NCBI GenBank assembly: GCA_030435675.1
Contig: CM059621.1
Coordinates: forward strand, 7,750,001-7,814,000
DNA: 64,000 nucleotides
Direction: 5' to 3'
From: Steinernema hermaphroditum
Taxonomy: Eukaryota; Nematoda; Chromadorea; Rhabditida; Steinernematidae
Part shown: one piece after another, positions 22,265 to 33,437 of the stretch
Layout of the letters: each line of letters starts with the position of its first letter
How positions within the stretch are numbered: the stretch's first letter is position 1
Translations under genes and position numbers: made by a program
The notes under the pieces: model-generated
Told to the model about the DNA's origin: nothing
Databases searched by the model: none
What the model saw: the letters and a program-made list of their open reading frames with translations, nothing else

Positions 22265-25200
22265 ATGCTCCGGGTGCGCCTAAGTGTGCTCCTCATCGTG
22301 CTCCTCGACGTCTTCGGCGGTGAGTCGTTGAGCCTCGGCAGGGTCAGTTTCTGTTTAGGAGTGCTCGGAAGGCCGTGCAACAGCAACGTATGCTTCAATG
22401 GCGGAAGCTGCGTCATCGACGACAGTGGCCGCGTCTTCCAGTGCCTCTGTCCGTCCGGATTCACGGGGACCCTCTGCGAGTCAGGCGTGCTCCCCTGCAC
22501 CCTCGACTGCGGTGCCAACGGAAAGTGCGTCAACGACGGCGAGGAGAAGTGCGAGTGCGCGCCCGGTTTCTCCGGGCAGTTCTGCGCCGACAAAGACGAG
22601 TCCTGTCTGACGAACGCGTGTCCTCGGGGACAGATGTAAGTGGGTCTTATCGTCCCATCTCGGATTTGAATTAAAAGCAGCAGAAGGCGCCGTTCTGGCC
22701 CGATAAACACAAAATAATTCTTCTCTCTCACCGAAGAAGGGACATCTCAAAATTGTGTCTTTCTCGAAACATTATCGTCGCGTTTATCTGCAATCTTGCG
22801 CAATATCTGAAGAACGAGTGCGGGGAGTTGATTTATCCATCACTTCTGAACATTTGAAACAGGGCCCAACTGGCTCCTTCATCCCTTCCCTTTCAGTTGC
22901 CTCGATGACGGCGAATTCGCGAAGTGCGTCGACGACCCGTGCAACGAGAACCAATGCGCCAACAACTCGACCTGCGTCAGTGGAAAAGACGTGAGTAACC
23001 GCCTACCGTAACCCTCCCTCAGAGCCCGGCTTCAGTTCTCCTACCAGTGCGAATGCTCCCTCGGCTTCACGGGGAAGTTCTGCGAAGACGACCTCGACGA
23101 GTGCGAGTTCTCGCCGTGCAAGAACGGCGCGAGCTGTGTGAACACGAGCCCTGGATTCCACTGCCAGTGCACGCCTAGTTTCACCGGGGATCTGTGCCAG
23201 AAGCCGGCCGGCTTCTGTGCCCGGAAACCGTGCCAGAACGGAGGAGAGTGCGTCGAGCAGTTGACCGGCTACAGATGCCAGTGCGGACCTGAGTGGACGG
23301 GACGGGACTGCGACACTCCCGTGCCGAAATGTCGTTGCGAGAACCCGAGACACGAGTGCACCCTTGTCAGGGGAAGGCCGGAGTGCCGATGCCCCGAGGG
23401 CTTCGAGGGCGCCGACTGCGGGAAGAGGATCGACGTGTGCGAGAAGGTGAACAACTGCCGGAATGGCGGCCAGTGCATCGGCAACTCCAACAGCTCCTCC
23501 TGCATCTGTCCCTCCAACTTCTCGGGAGAGTTCTGCGAGATCCCGCTGGGGGAATGTCTCGTCGAGGGGTACAGTACTGCTCTCCTGGGGTCTTCTAAGG
23601 CGACCTCTTTGCAGAAGAAAGTGCGAGAACGGGGGCATCTGCCGGCGGAACCTGGTGGGCGAAGTGTGCGAGTGCCCGCGTGCCTTCAACGGAAAATGGT
23701 GCGAGAAGCAGCGATTCTCCGCGTTGGGCACTACCAAGCCCGATCTGTGCCCCAAAGGGTACTGCTTCAACAACGGTGAGCCGATTCAGCCTGTGGCCAT
23801 ATCTCCCGTTGCAGGAACCTGCTCGGCCGGCATCGGCTCCCTGCACTGCTCGTGCCAGCCTGGATTCACCGGCTCCCGATGCGAATCTCCCGTCGACCCC
23901 TGCTACAACCACCTCTGTGAGAACGGCGCCACCTGCATTCCTGGAGGTGAGCGGCTTCTTCACCACAAGGAGGCCACGACCTGTTCAGATGAGAACTCCT
24001 ACTCGTGCCGCTGCCGCGAAGGATTCGTCGGATCGTTCTGCGAACTCACGTGTGACTGCGCCGAGCATCAGGAGTGCGCCGTGAACTCTGCGAAGGACGG
24101 AGTCCTTTGCATTACGGTAGCGTCGTCTTCCCCTCCTCCGACCACCTCCACTGCCACCACGACCACTTCGGCGCCAGAAGTCACCGAAGCCCCGACTACT
24201 GTACCGCCTACTACCGTAGTAACAGCGACCACCACCGCACGTATAGTAACCCAACAGAGCACTAACACTCCAGTTGTCGTCCCCCTCGAGGACCTATACG
24301 TAAGTGAGGTTAATTCTTCTAAACAGGATTGCATGATCTTGTTTAACTGTGCTAAGAAGCATGCTCTTTCTCGAACATTACAGTAATCTTGTTGGACCTT
24401 TTATCTCAAAGACCTTGAATTCGCGACAAAGTAATCCAACGATCTCCAAAACTGCGTACTCTTACTTTTTGTCCAGAAATTTATTTCTTCTCCAAAATTC
24501 GCTATGTCCCTCTACAATCCAGCAATCCAAAACTGACCGAAACCTTTAGAACGTGACGAGCTGCGACGCCTGCGTCGGCGCCGAGCGATGTCTCCAACTC
24601 GATACTCGAAGATTCTGCGTGTGTCCCAAGAATAAAGACGGAAAGTTCTGCGAGAAGCCGCTCGAAGTGAGTGGAGCCCTCTACAGCCCCACCCTAACCA
24701 GCACCTTCAGGTCTGCGCGTCCCTCAACTGCACCAGATTCCAGGAGTGTCGCGTGGAGAGAACCTCCCGCGACGTCGTCGCCAAGTGTGCCTGTCCCCCG
24801 GGCTTCACTGGAGAGAAATGCGACCAGGCGACTACCGTAACCTTCACCCAGAACTCACTCTATCTCCACCAGTCGAAGAACATCTTCATTGGGTAGGCGA
24901 ACGACCCCTGCCCTCCTACCGTACCCTTCAGCTCCCCGTCCCACTCGGCCGCCTACTCGGTGGACTTCTCCTTCCGGACGACGGCGCCGAACGTCCTCTT
25001 CGTGGCGGGAGAGACAATCCTCGGCCAGAAACAGTTCTTCCTCGGGCTCTCCGCGGGACGCCTCGAGATGAACGTCTCCTCGCAGACCTTCTCCGAGCTC
25101 CTCGACTTCTCGCTCAACGACGGTCTCTGGTACCGTATCCTCCTTAACAAGACCTCCGAGGGCACCGTCCTGCGGGTCTTCGAGGAGCACGGCTACCTCC

Positions 25201-28200
25201 TGGCGGAGCGCTCTTTCGGCGTGCAACAGTGGGAGGTCTTCTCGACGCGCTTCGGCATGACCGACGCCGGCTTCATGGTGGGCTGCCTGAGGGACATCCG
25301 CGTCGACGGCGACGACGTCGACCCGACAGACTCGGCGCGCTCCGTGGACGTGCGTCCCGGCTGCGAACGCAGGGTACAGTGCGAGGCGGACACGTGCCAG
25401 AACGGCGCCCGGTGCGTCGACCTGTGGACGGACTTCCGATGCGAGTGCCGACGTCCATTCCTGCCGCCCTACTGCATCAACAAACTCGAGGAGTTCACCT
25501 TCGGCCACAGGAACGAGTCCTCGCTTCTCAGCCTCAAGCTGAGGACCGAGGAGACGGCGGCGCTGAAGCAGAGGACCGACGTCAGCTTCCTCCTCAGGAC
25601 GAACGCCCGAGACGGATCGATCGTCTATCTGGGCGAGAAGGGCGACGACGTCGCCACCTTCGTCAGCCTGGAGCTCATAAACGGTGGGAGATGCCTTACC
25701 AAGAGCACCCATGACCGTGCTTTAGGTCGGATCGTCGCGAAGTCGCGTCTTGGGGGGAAACGCATCATGGAGACCGAGGGAGGCGCCGTGGTGAACGACA
25801 ACAAAGCCCACCTGATCGAGCTGAGGAGATACAACAACAACCTGAAGGTACTGTAGGGCGGCAGCACGTGTAGGGAACGAGTCTTTCCAGGTGTTCGTCG
25901 ACGAGAAGGAGGACTCCCAGTTCACCATCGACCGGCCTTTCAACCACCCTCTGCTGGCCGACCAGGTCCTGCTGGGCAGCGACGAGAACGGGAACAGTCG
26001 GTTCCTGAAGGGATCGCTACAGGACGTCCGCGTCAACGATAAGAATGTGCTTCTGCAGGAGAATCGGCCCTCGTTCCAGGTGGAACCCTTCGGTCAAGTG
26101 CTCTCCAGGAAGAACCTCTTGAAGGTAGACCCTTGGACCAGGCAAAGACTGCAAGGCTGCGTTCTAGGGTACGATATCGGACGACGTGTGTGCAGACGTG
26201 ATTCCATGCATGCACGGCACCTGCCAGAACACGTTCAACGACTATGAGTGCCAGTGCAACCGCGGCTGGATGGGTCGGAACTGCGAGGTGAAGGACTTCT
26301 GCGTCGACCACCAGTGCCCCGAGTACGCGACCTGCTTGAACACCCACGGAGGCTTCGTTTGTAGGTCCCCCTGCAGCGCAAACAGGGATACGGTAGCCCC
26401 GTTTAGGCAAGTCCACGGCAACCTTCTACCAGAGCAGCTTCATCAAGTACAAGATCGCGATGCCTTCTTCTCCGGCGATGGCCAGGAACTACAACATGAG
26501 CTTCTCCGTGCGCACGAGGACGACGGACGGCCACCTTCTGAGACTCGTAGCCGCCTTCTTGAGGCATCACTGCAATGTCCGATTGCAGCAATCCTCCAGC
26601 GAGACGCTCTCCCTCTCCTTCGCCGACCGGAACCTCGTCGTCGTCTACAGTAACCAATCGGACACGGTCCAAGACGAGATGAACCATCTCATCATCGACG
26701 GCGACTGGCATACCGTAACCCTGGCCGAGGACCCGGACAGCCAGAGGCTCGTCGTATCCATCGACGAGGAAGAGTTCCGCTCGACGGCGCGGAGCTCCTT
26801 CTCCCTGAAGCACTTCGTGATGGACCGGAACGCGGTGGTCTCCGTGGGACGGACGTACAACGCGAGCGGCTTCGAAGGGTGCCTCCGGGACCTTCAGATA
26901 AGCCAGCTGCCGGAGTTCTCCTTCCTCTCGAGGGCGAAATTCGGAGGACATCTCGACGCGACGATCCACTTCGCCCCGGAGGCGCGCGAGAACGTCGTCG
27001 AAGCAGGCTGTGAGTCGACGGCGCAGTGTGGCCGCATCGACCCCTGCAAGAACGGCGCCTCGTGCCGGGACCTCTTCAATCTGAGGAAGTGCGAGTGCCT
27101 CCCCGGCTTCGAGGGCGACCTCTGCGAGGTCAACGTCGACGAGTGCGCCCTCCTGGGCCTCGATGCCTGCGGTAGTCACGGCGTCTGCATCGACAGCATC
27201 GGCACCCACTCGTGTCGCTGCGAAAAGGGCTTCAACGGGACGAGATGCGACCAGCCCGTGGACATGTGCACGTCGAACCCCTGCGAGAACAACGCGAAGT
27301 GCTCGAGTGTGGGCGGGAAGGCCGTGTGTCAGTGCGACGAGCCCTTCGTCGGGAGCCGGTGTCAGCAGCGGAAGACGGCCAACTGCTCGGTGAACCCTTG
27401 CGAGAACCAGAGCGAATGCTTGGACCTCTCCGAGGTAGGCCTTCCATCCCTGAGGCTACAGTAACCCTCTCTCTCTGCAGAGTTCGTTCTCCTGTCAGTG
27501 CCGCGACGGCTTCGAGGGTCTCCTCTGCGGCGTCCCCATCGACAATTGTGTAGGGAACGCGTGTCAGCACGGCGCCCTGTGCATCTCCAACGGAACGAGC
27601 TACTCCTGCGAGTGCGCCACCGGCTTCGAGGGCGAATTCTGCGAGAATCCCGTGGACACCTGTGGCCGACTGAGTCCCTGCGTCCACGGCACCTGCAAGA
27701 ACGTTTGGAACGGATTCCTCTGCGAGTGCGCCCCGGGCTACGAGGGGGCGCGCTGCGACGTCTCCGTGGACGAATGCGCCCGATTCCCTTGCATGAACAA
27801 CGCCACCTGCTCGAATGTGGCCGGAGGACACCGCTGCGACTGCCAGAAGTTCTATCTCGGTGGGTGGCCCTCCTGTCAGGTCAGAACAACCTCGGATTCC
27901 AGGGGAGCAGTGCGAGGTGGCGGGGATATGCGCGAGCGCCCCGTGCGTCCACGGGGAATGTGTGCAGCACTCGGCGACGGAGCACTCCTGCGAGTGCAGC
28001 CGGGGCTTCACGGGAGTCTTCTGCGAGGAGCAGATCGACTTCTGCCGCAATGATCCCTGCGAGAACGGCGCCACCTGCATAAAGGAGATCGGCGCCTTCC
28101 GCTGCGCCTGCATCCCCGGCTTCAGTGGCGACACCTGTGGGATCGACATCGACGAGTGCGCGGCGAAGCCGTGCCGCAACGGCGGCGAGTGCATCGATCG

Positions 28201-28805
28201 CGTCAACGGCTTCGAGTGCCGCTGCAACGGCACGGGCTTCCGGGGCCCGGTGTGCCAGGAGGACATCGACGAGTGTCTCCAGGAGCCCGACTCCTGCCAG
28301 CACGGCCGCTGCTCCAACTCGCCCGGCTCCTACCACTGCGAATGCGAAGACGGTTTCATAGGCCGGCGCTGCAACGTCGTCAACCCGTGCCTCCCCGACG
28401 CCCTCAACCGGACGCTCCACAACTGCGTCCACGGCGACTGCGCGCGCCCCTCCGTACTCACCCTGGACAGCGGCCGCGACGTTGCCGAGCACGAGTGCGA
28501 CTGCCTCGAGGGCTTCTCGGGACCCCAGTGCACACACATGGTCGAAAAGCGGCGCTCCATCACCCTATCCTACATCGTCGGTCCCGTCGTCTCCATCTTC
28601 GTCGTCCTCTGCCTCCTCGGCTGCGCCCTTTTCTGTTTCGTCGCCAGAGGCAAGGGCGCCACCCAGGGCACCTACAGCCCCTCCAACCAGGAGATGACCG
28701 GAGCCCGAATGCACCCTGTAAGCATTCTCGCCCGAACGCCCCTGACTACGGTAGTTTCAGATGACGACGATGATCAAACAGCCGCCTGAGGAGCGACTCA
28801 TCTGA
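22265..28805 (+). CDS. crb-1: Crumbs polarity protein (EGF and laminin-G repeats, transmembrane, ERLI tail)
   Basis: Crumbs organises the apical membrane of epithelia. Seventeen exons: 22265-22319, 22359-22635, 22897-22990, 23036-23568, 23615-23775, 23815-23946, 23989-24299, 24550-24666, 24711-24892, 24932-25683, 25726-25847, 25891-26124, 26168-26360, 26407-27434, 27481-27859, 27903-28717, 28761-28805; 1809 residues. A signal peptide (VLLIVLLDVF) is followed by EGF repeats, a Thr/Pro-rich linker (exon 7), three laminin-G domains separated by EGF repeats, about ten further EGF repeats (several of the calcium-binding DIDEC type), one transmembrane helix and a short tail. The tail has the FERM-binding GTYSPS motif and ends in PPEERLI, the PDZ ligand for PALS1/Stardust. 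These last 14 residues are encoded by the final 45-base exon. The first intron (39 bases) is readable in frame and so uncertain. Confidence 0.93.
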
Positions 28806-28930
28806 ATCTCCCCGAATCCCAGTTCTCCTTCTCACAATCCTCAAAGCTCGCCGATTTCTAGTCTACGGGTCTCTTTGACACAAAAGTGCCTTTATCGAAA
28901 GAAAACTCAATTAGATCTATGATGTGTTCC

Positions 28931-28936
28931 AATAAA
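28931..28936 (+). terminator. crb-1: Polyadenylation signal of crb-1
   Basis: AATAAA lies 126 bases after the crb-1 stop codon and only 38 bases from the stop codon of the convergent ankyrin/SOCS gene, so the two 3' UTRs nearly meet. Confidence 0.5.
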
Positions 28937-28973
28937 AGATGTCCAATATTGTTCAAATGGAACGGATTTTATC

Positions 28974-30882
28974 CTATAAGTCTCTGATCTTAGAATTGCA
29001 CATAACCTCGTTCTTGTAGTGAAATGCCACGTAGTTCTTCAGATGTGGAGGTAGCGGGAGTTTCTGTACATAGGAGTCATCGATCAGCCTCTTCGGGGGC
29101 ATAGCCGCTCTGAGGGCGTGGCGAGCCAAATGCAACAGGCGTGGAACCTCGCCCATCGGCTTGGAGGTCATTTTGGCGACTTTGTCGCAACAGTTTGGGA
29201 TTCGCCATGCGTATCTGGAGACTAGAGTCACGAGAGCTTCTACAGAGTCGGTGTTGTTCTTGTTCTCTGCCAACGTATCAATCAAGGAGTAACCACCCTT
29301 GCAACCGCACCAGTGCTGAAAGAAAGTGGGGATTACAATAAACCACAGTCCCTAACCTCGAGGTTGACTTTAACACCTGCATCGAGGAGTCTGTTCAGCT
29401 TGCCATAGCCATAGCCGGGCTCGGTGAGGCACGTGAGCAGGGCGTCGGGAATGTGGAGAGCGGAGTCTTTCGAGATGACGTTGAGATCAACGTCGTTCTC
29501 CAGGTAACATTCGAACACTTTCGTGTCACTCCAGGATCGGAGACTGTACAGGAATGGCGAGTGGACGTCTTCGTCGTAAGTCATCTGAAAAGAGGGCAAA
29601 TTAACCAGATCCTCAACGAACAACTCCAACCTTCGCTCCGTGTTTGATCAAAAGTCGGACGCAATCCTCGTGCCGCCGCTGCGTCGCCTCCTTCAGGGGA
29701 GTACAGTATTCCCGTTGGAATATCGGACGCACGAAGTCGGTGTAGACGAACCCTGAGCCGGCGACCAGCTCTCTCTCGACGTTCGGATCGTATCCGCTCT
29801 CCAGAAGAAGCTCCAGGCACTCGTAGCGGCCATTGGAAGCGGCGATGCACAGCGGGTTCAACTAAAGGCGGCGCACGTTCACCTTCCGAACTTCTTGCAA
29901 ACTTGCTTTCGAGTTCATCACAACTTTTTTGTCGCAGGCGACCAGAAGTGGCGCCAAACACCGCGAAAAGCCCTTGCTGGCAGCGAGAGCCACAACGTGG
30001 GTTCCCTTCTTCTCGTCATCCCATGTGTAGAAGTAAGGAACATTTGGATCCACGCCTAGAACGAGTCATTCACTGCACAGCACCGGGAATACAATGGAAA
30101 TACCCAAGTGGAGCAAGAATCTCACAACATCTGAATGCCCCTCGTTCACTGCCGCTGACAGAGCGTTCAGGTTGTCGTCGCCACACGGGATATTCGCCAA
30201 TTTCACGACGATCTCCTTACCACAGCGCTCGACGAACAGCTTCAGCACATTGAGATATCCGTTCTCGGCCGCAGTAAGGACAGGTGAAGCGCCGTGATCG
30301 TCGAAGATATCGATGGAAAACTCCGGCTGACCCAGCAGCTCTTTCAGCATTTCCTAAAACGGGTGAAATGCTAGAAGTATCCCACGATCTTACTGTGTTG
30401 CGGTGATAAACGGCGATATGAGCGATCGATCGGCCCCAGTACGTTCGCGTGGAGAAGTCAGCGCCCCTCCGAAGGGCGAACTTCGCGACTTCCGTGTTGT
30501 TCGTCTCCGCCGCCTCCAAGAGAAACGTGCTGCCATTGAAGTGGACGTAATTCATATCCGCTCCCTGAATGGATCACCGAAATGGCGAGCCCAAGTGAAG
30601 AAAACCTACGTAACTGACGAGAAGTTCGGCGATTTCCACTGCAGCGGCACTGCCGGAGGCACCGTCGTCGTCGAGAAGGCACAGAAGCGGCGAATAACCA
30701 CGCTCGTCGATCGCGTTGGGGTCGTGGCCTTCCTCCAGAAGCCGGTGACATCCCTCGAAGTCGTGCAACGAGGCCGCACGCGCCAACGTGTAGGCGAAAG
30801 AGAAGAAGTCTTGCGCGAGACGGCGCCGTTTCCTCTTCGAGGCACCGCTCCTTCCTCTCCTCTTCTGCTCCATGCAACTCAT
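28974..30882 (-). CDS. Ankyrin-repeat and SOCS-box protein (ASB-like)
   Basis: ASB proteins are substrate receptors of cullin-5 ubiquitin ligases: ankyrin repeats bind the target and the SOCS box binds elongin B/C and cullin. Exons in coding order: 30882-30610, 30564-30394, 30353-30104, 30055-29883, 29861-29631, 29584-29357, 29315-28974; 555 residues. Ankyrin-type units are visible (for example NPLCIAASNGRYECLELLLE), and the C-terminal part has a SOCS box: VPRLLHLARHALRAA followed by KLPLPPHLKNYV. The model needs a 21-base intron at 29862-29882 that contains an in-frame TAG; reading continues in the same frame on both sides. It could instead be a real stop, an unrecognised longer intron or a decayed gene. 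The initiator may be the second Met, three codons on. It follows the kinase gene in the same direction after 418 bases. Confidence 0.75.
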
Positions 30883-31300
30883 CGCGATCCAGAAGGCTTC
30901 GAAGGAACAAACGACTGTTATGGGAGCAAGCCGAAGACGCGATGCTTTGAGAAACCATCAGCTGTTCTGACGAAAGAGACTGTCGTGGCAGGACCCCTCG
31001 GCAAAATAGCACCTTGGTCCAGTCATTCCATGCACGCCTACGATGTGCCGTAGGCGAGTGGCGTTAGCAAGCCTTTCGCCACCGGAGTAGATTTGACGAT
31101 TTTCCATGCCTGTGGGCAAACCCTCGACCTTCTCGAGCGAGTAGCTCCGTGCAAAGGTTCTCAGCCTGAACGAAATGAGCCCTTCGCATTAAGTCGCCCC
31201 ACCCGATCTGTGGCAAAGAATAATAAAGCAAAAAGAAAAACCATGGAAAATATTTACTTCGTCAAACATGTACGTGAATATAGGAAACCCCCTCCGAGAT
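30883..31300. other. Spacer between the kinase and the ankyrin/SOCS gene
   Basis: It contains two adjacent perfect hairpins (31035-31082) and no open frame with support. On the minus strand it is the 3' flank of the kinase and the 5' flank of the ankyrin/SOCS gene, and so probably holds the promoter of the latter, or an intercistronic region if the two genes form an operon. Confidence 0.45.
31035..31082. repeat. Two adjacent perfect hairpins
   Basis: CGCCTACG (31035-31042) pairs with CGTAGGCG (31049-31056) around a six-base loop. One base later, GTGGCG (31058-31063) pairs with CGCCAC (31077-31082). Both stems are perfect and GC-rich, so the region may fold as RNA or as a cruciform. Confidence 0.6.
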
Positions 31301-33437
31301 TTAATCCCTCTGTGTAACCTAAAATACAACAAATCACACACTGGTACAACTACCGTAACCCTAACCTGTTCGAATATGGAATAGTCCAGTGGTGGCAGTG
31401 GGTTTCCATTGCGACGATGGAGTCGCGGTGTTTTTCGGAGGTCGTCGAAGAGATGATGGCCAAGCGCTCTTGTGGCGGAGAGGCGCAGATAGGGCTCGTA
31501 GACGAGACTCTTCGAGACGATGTCAAACGACGCTTTCGGGAGGCCTTCGTTCGTAAAGAACTAAACACACTTCTGCACACGATTCGCCATAGATTTCTTA
31601 CGCACAAGAAACAAACGATAGCACTTCCGTGGGACGGCCATAGTACCGCGCTGATGGCACGTCAGGGCGATCGCGACAGGGACCAATAATTCCGAGCGCC
31701 ATTTGCTCTTAGATCCATCATTTTCATAGGGCTCACTAGAAAATTGGTGTGCATTTTCATTTTTCTTTTCATAGTACTCCATGTATCACCGAAATACGTA
31801 GGAAGAACACAAAACATGAGCTGCAGGTAGGTCTTCTGTCCGCTATAACAGAAATGTTTTCTGCTTCGCAGATTTCGTACAATCTTGTTTAACGCGCTCG
31901 TCCGCAAAGGTACCTTGACAAGGTTCGCTAGTTGAACACATCAGTCTATGAAAATTTCACAATTGAGCGGCGAAAAGAGGACGGCGATACCTCTTGTGGA
32001 TCTCGCCACGATGGGCTTGCCGTGCCAACAGCAGATACAGTTACGAAAGAATTCTGCACAAACTGTGAAATTTGCACGGACCGTCGATTTTGACCCGTGA
32101 ATTTCGTGTGGATAACTTTGCGAAGAGTTGTGTAACTGTGAATAACAGAAAAAAACGTACGGTACTTGTAGAAGAAGAAAATGTACTTGATGCACAAGGC
32201 CATGAAACCCTTTCAGTCTTATTTTTGTGTTCTTCCTACGTATTTCGGTGATACATTGAGTACTATGAAAAGAAAAATGAAAATGCACACCAATTTTCTA
32301 GTGAGCCCTATGAAAATGATGGATCTAAGAGCAAATGGCCGTCGGAATTATTGGTTCCTGTCGCGATCGCCCTGACGCGCCATCAGCGCGGTACTGTGGC
32401 CGTTCCACGGAAGTGGTGTCGTTTGTTTCTTGTTTTCTTACGCTCTCCACTCCTCGACCTTTCTTCCGCAAATAGCGTGGGCGCTTCACCTTCATTTCTT
32501 TGATCTGCTCTTCGCTGGGATACCCGAGAAGATCGATGATGAGGCGTGCCTGATTGTCAGCGTTGCGTCCACTCAGAAGTACTTTCCCTGAGAAGAGCTC
32601 CGATACGATGCAAGCGGCCGCCCAGAGATCTGAAAGTTGATGATCTCAACACGTCATCCATACCAAAACCGACCAATGGTGAGAGTATAGGCGGTGCTTC
32701 CGAAGATCAGCTCGGGCGCGCGGTAGTAACGAGTAACTTGATATGAAGGGTTCACCTCGTTCGGGTTCAAAACCTTCGCACTTCCAAAGTCCGCCAGCTT
32801 CAGAAGCCCCTTCGCGTCGTCAACAATCAGATTCGAGGGCTTAAGGTCACGGTGGCAGATGCCCATGTAATGTATGTAGTCCAGAGCACAATACATTTGA
32901 AATGCATAAAGCTAAAGAGTCATTTGTAAGAAGAAGGTTAAGGTTTGCATACCTTCGCATCCAGATCATCGAAACGCTTTCTCTCACGACGCAGTTTCAG
33001 TAAATCCGTCGGAAGGAAGTCGAGAACCATGCAGTGTACATCCTGAAATCAATTACTTTTGAATCTGATCCCAGAAATTAGAGCACAAACTTCCTGGTCA
33101 ACGTTGAGAGTGAAATGATAGAGAAGACGGATGACACTCGGGTGATTCAGTTGGGACAGCATCTGAATCTCCGCAATTATAGGGTGCAGCGGACCTCCTT
33201 CATTCGAATTACGTTGTTTCCTATGCGATTAACTAAGCATGAAAATACAGAAATTCGTAATTACCAGCACTTTTTGATGGCGATCGGCATCTGGTGTGGA
33301 GCGATGAGCTTGGCGGAATAGACGTTGCTGAAGACGCCGTTAGCGTGAAGCCGCTCATCTGAGATGGTGATCGAAGTCGCCGTTTGCTTTCCATCATCGT
33401 GCACTTGAAAAGCTTTTATCTGACGTCGGAAACTCAT
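31301..33437 (-). CDS. GSK3-like serine/threonine protein kinase, divergent
   Basis: Exons in coding order: 33437-33265, 33220-33091, 33042-32953, 32911-32674, 32629-32442, 31560-31366, 31318-31301; 343 residues, close to the GSK3 catalytic core with short tails. Visible motifs are the lysine PIAIKK, catalytic loop [21 protein letters not shown] and [12 protein letters not shown], the last with the activating tyrosine as in GSK3. The C-lobe matches GSK3 ([27 protein letters not shown]). The Gly-rich loop is degenerate (ANGVFSN), and the segment that in GSK3 carries Arg96 for primed substrates is altered (KQRNSNEGG). This resembles the nematode GSK3-like (gskl) kinases, some of which are germline-specific, more than the single canonical GSK3. 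Intron 5 (881 bases) contains a 0.8-kb palindrome. No signal of pseudogenisation. Confidence 0.85.
31604..32433. repeat. Foldback element (211-bp inverted arms) inside a kinase intron
   Basis: Arm 1 (31604-31814) and arm 2 (32223-32433) are inverted copies at roughly 94 percent identity, separated by 408 bases without features. The whole element fills almost all of intron 5 of the GSK3-like kinase: the splice donor lies 8 bases outside arm 2 and the acceptor about 42 bases outside arm 1. The transcript of this intron would form a long double-stranded hairpin. No terminal TA duplication or transposase is visible. Confidence 0.85.

Noticed and set aside
23003..23773. 256-codon minus-strand frame opposite crumbs
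   Set aside because: It is the antisense shadow of EGF-repeat exons with strong third-position bias; the + strand reading has clear EGF motifs.
24855..25712. 285-codon minus-strand frame opposite crumbs
   Set aside because: Antisense shadow of the first laminin-G exon; no motif of its own.
27232..28317. 361-codon minus-strand frame opposite crumbs
   Set aside because: Antisense shadow of Cys-rich EGF exons.
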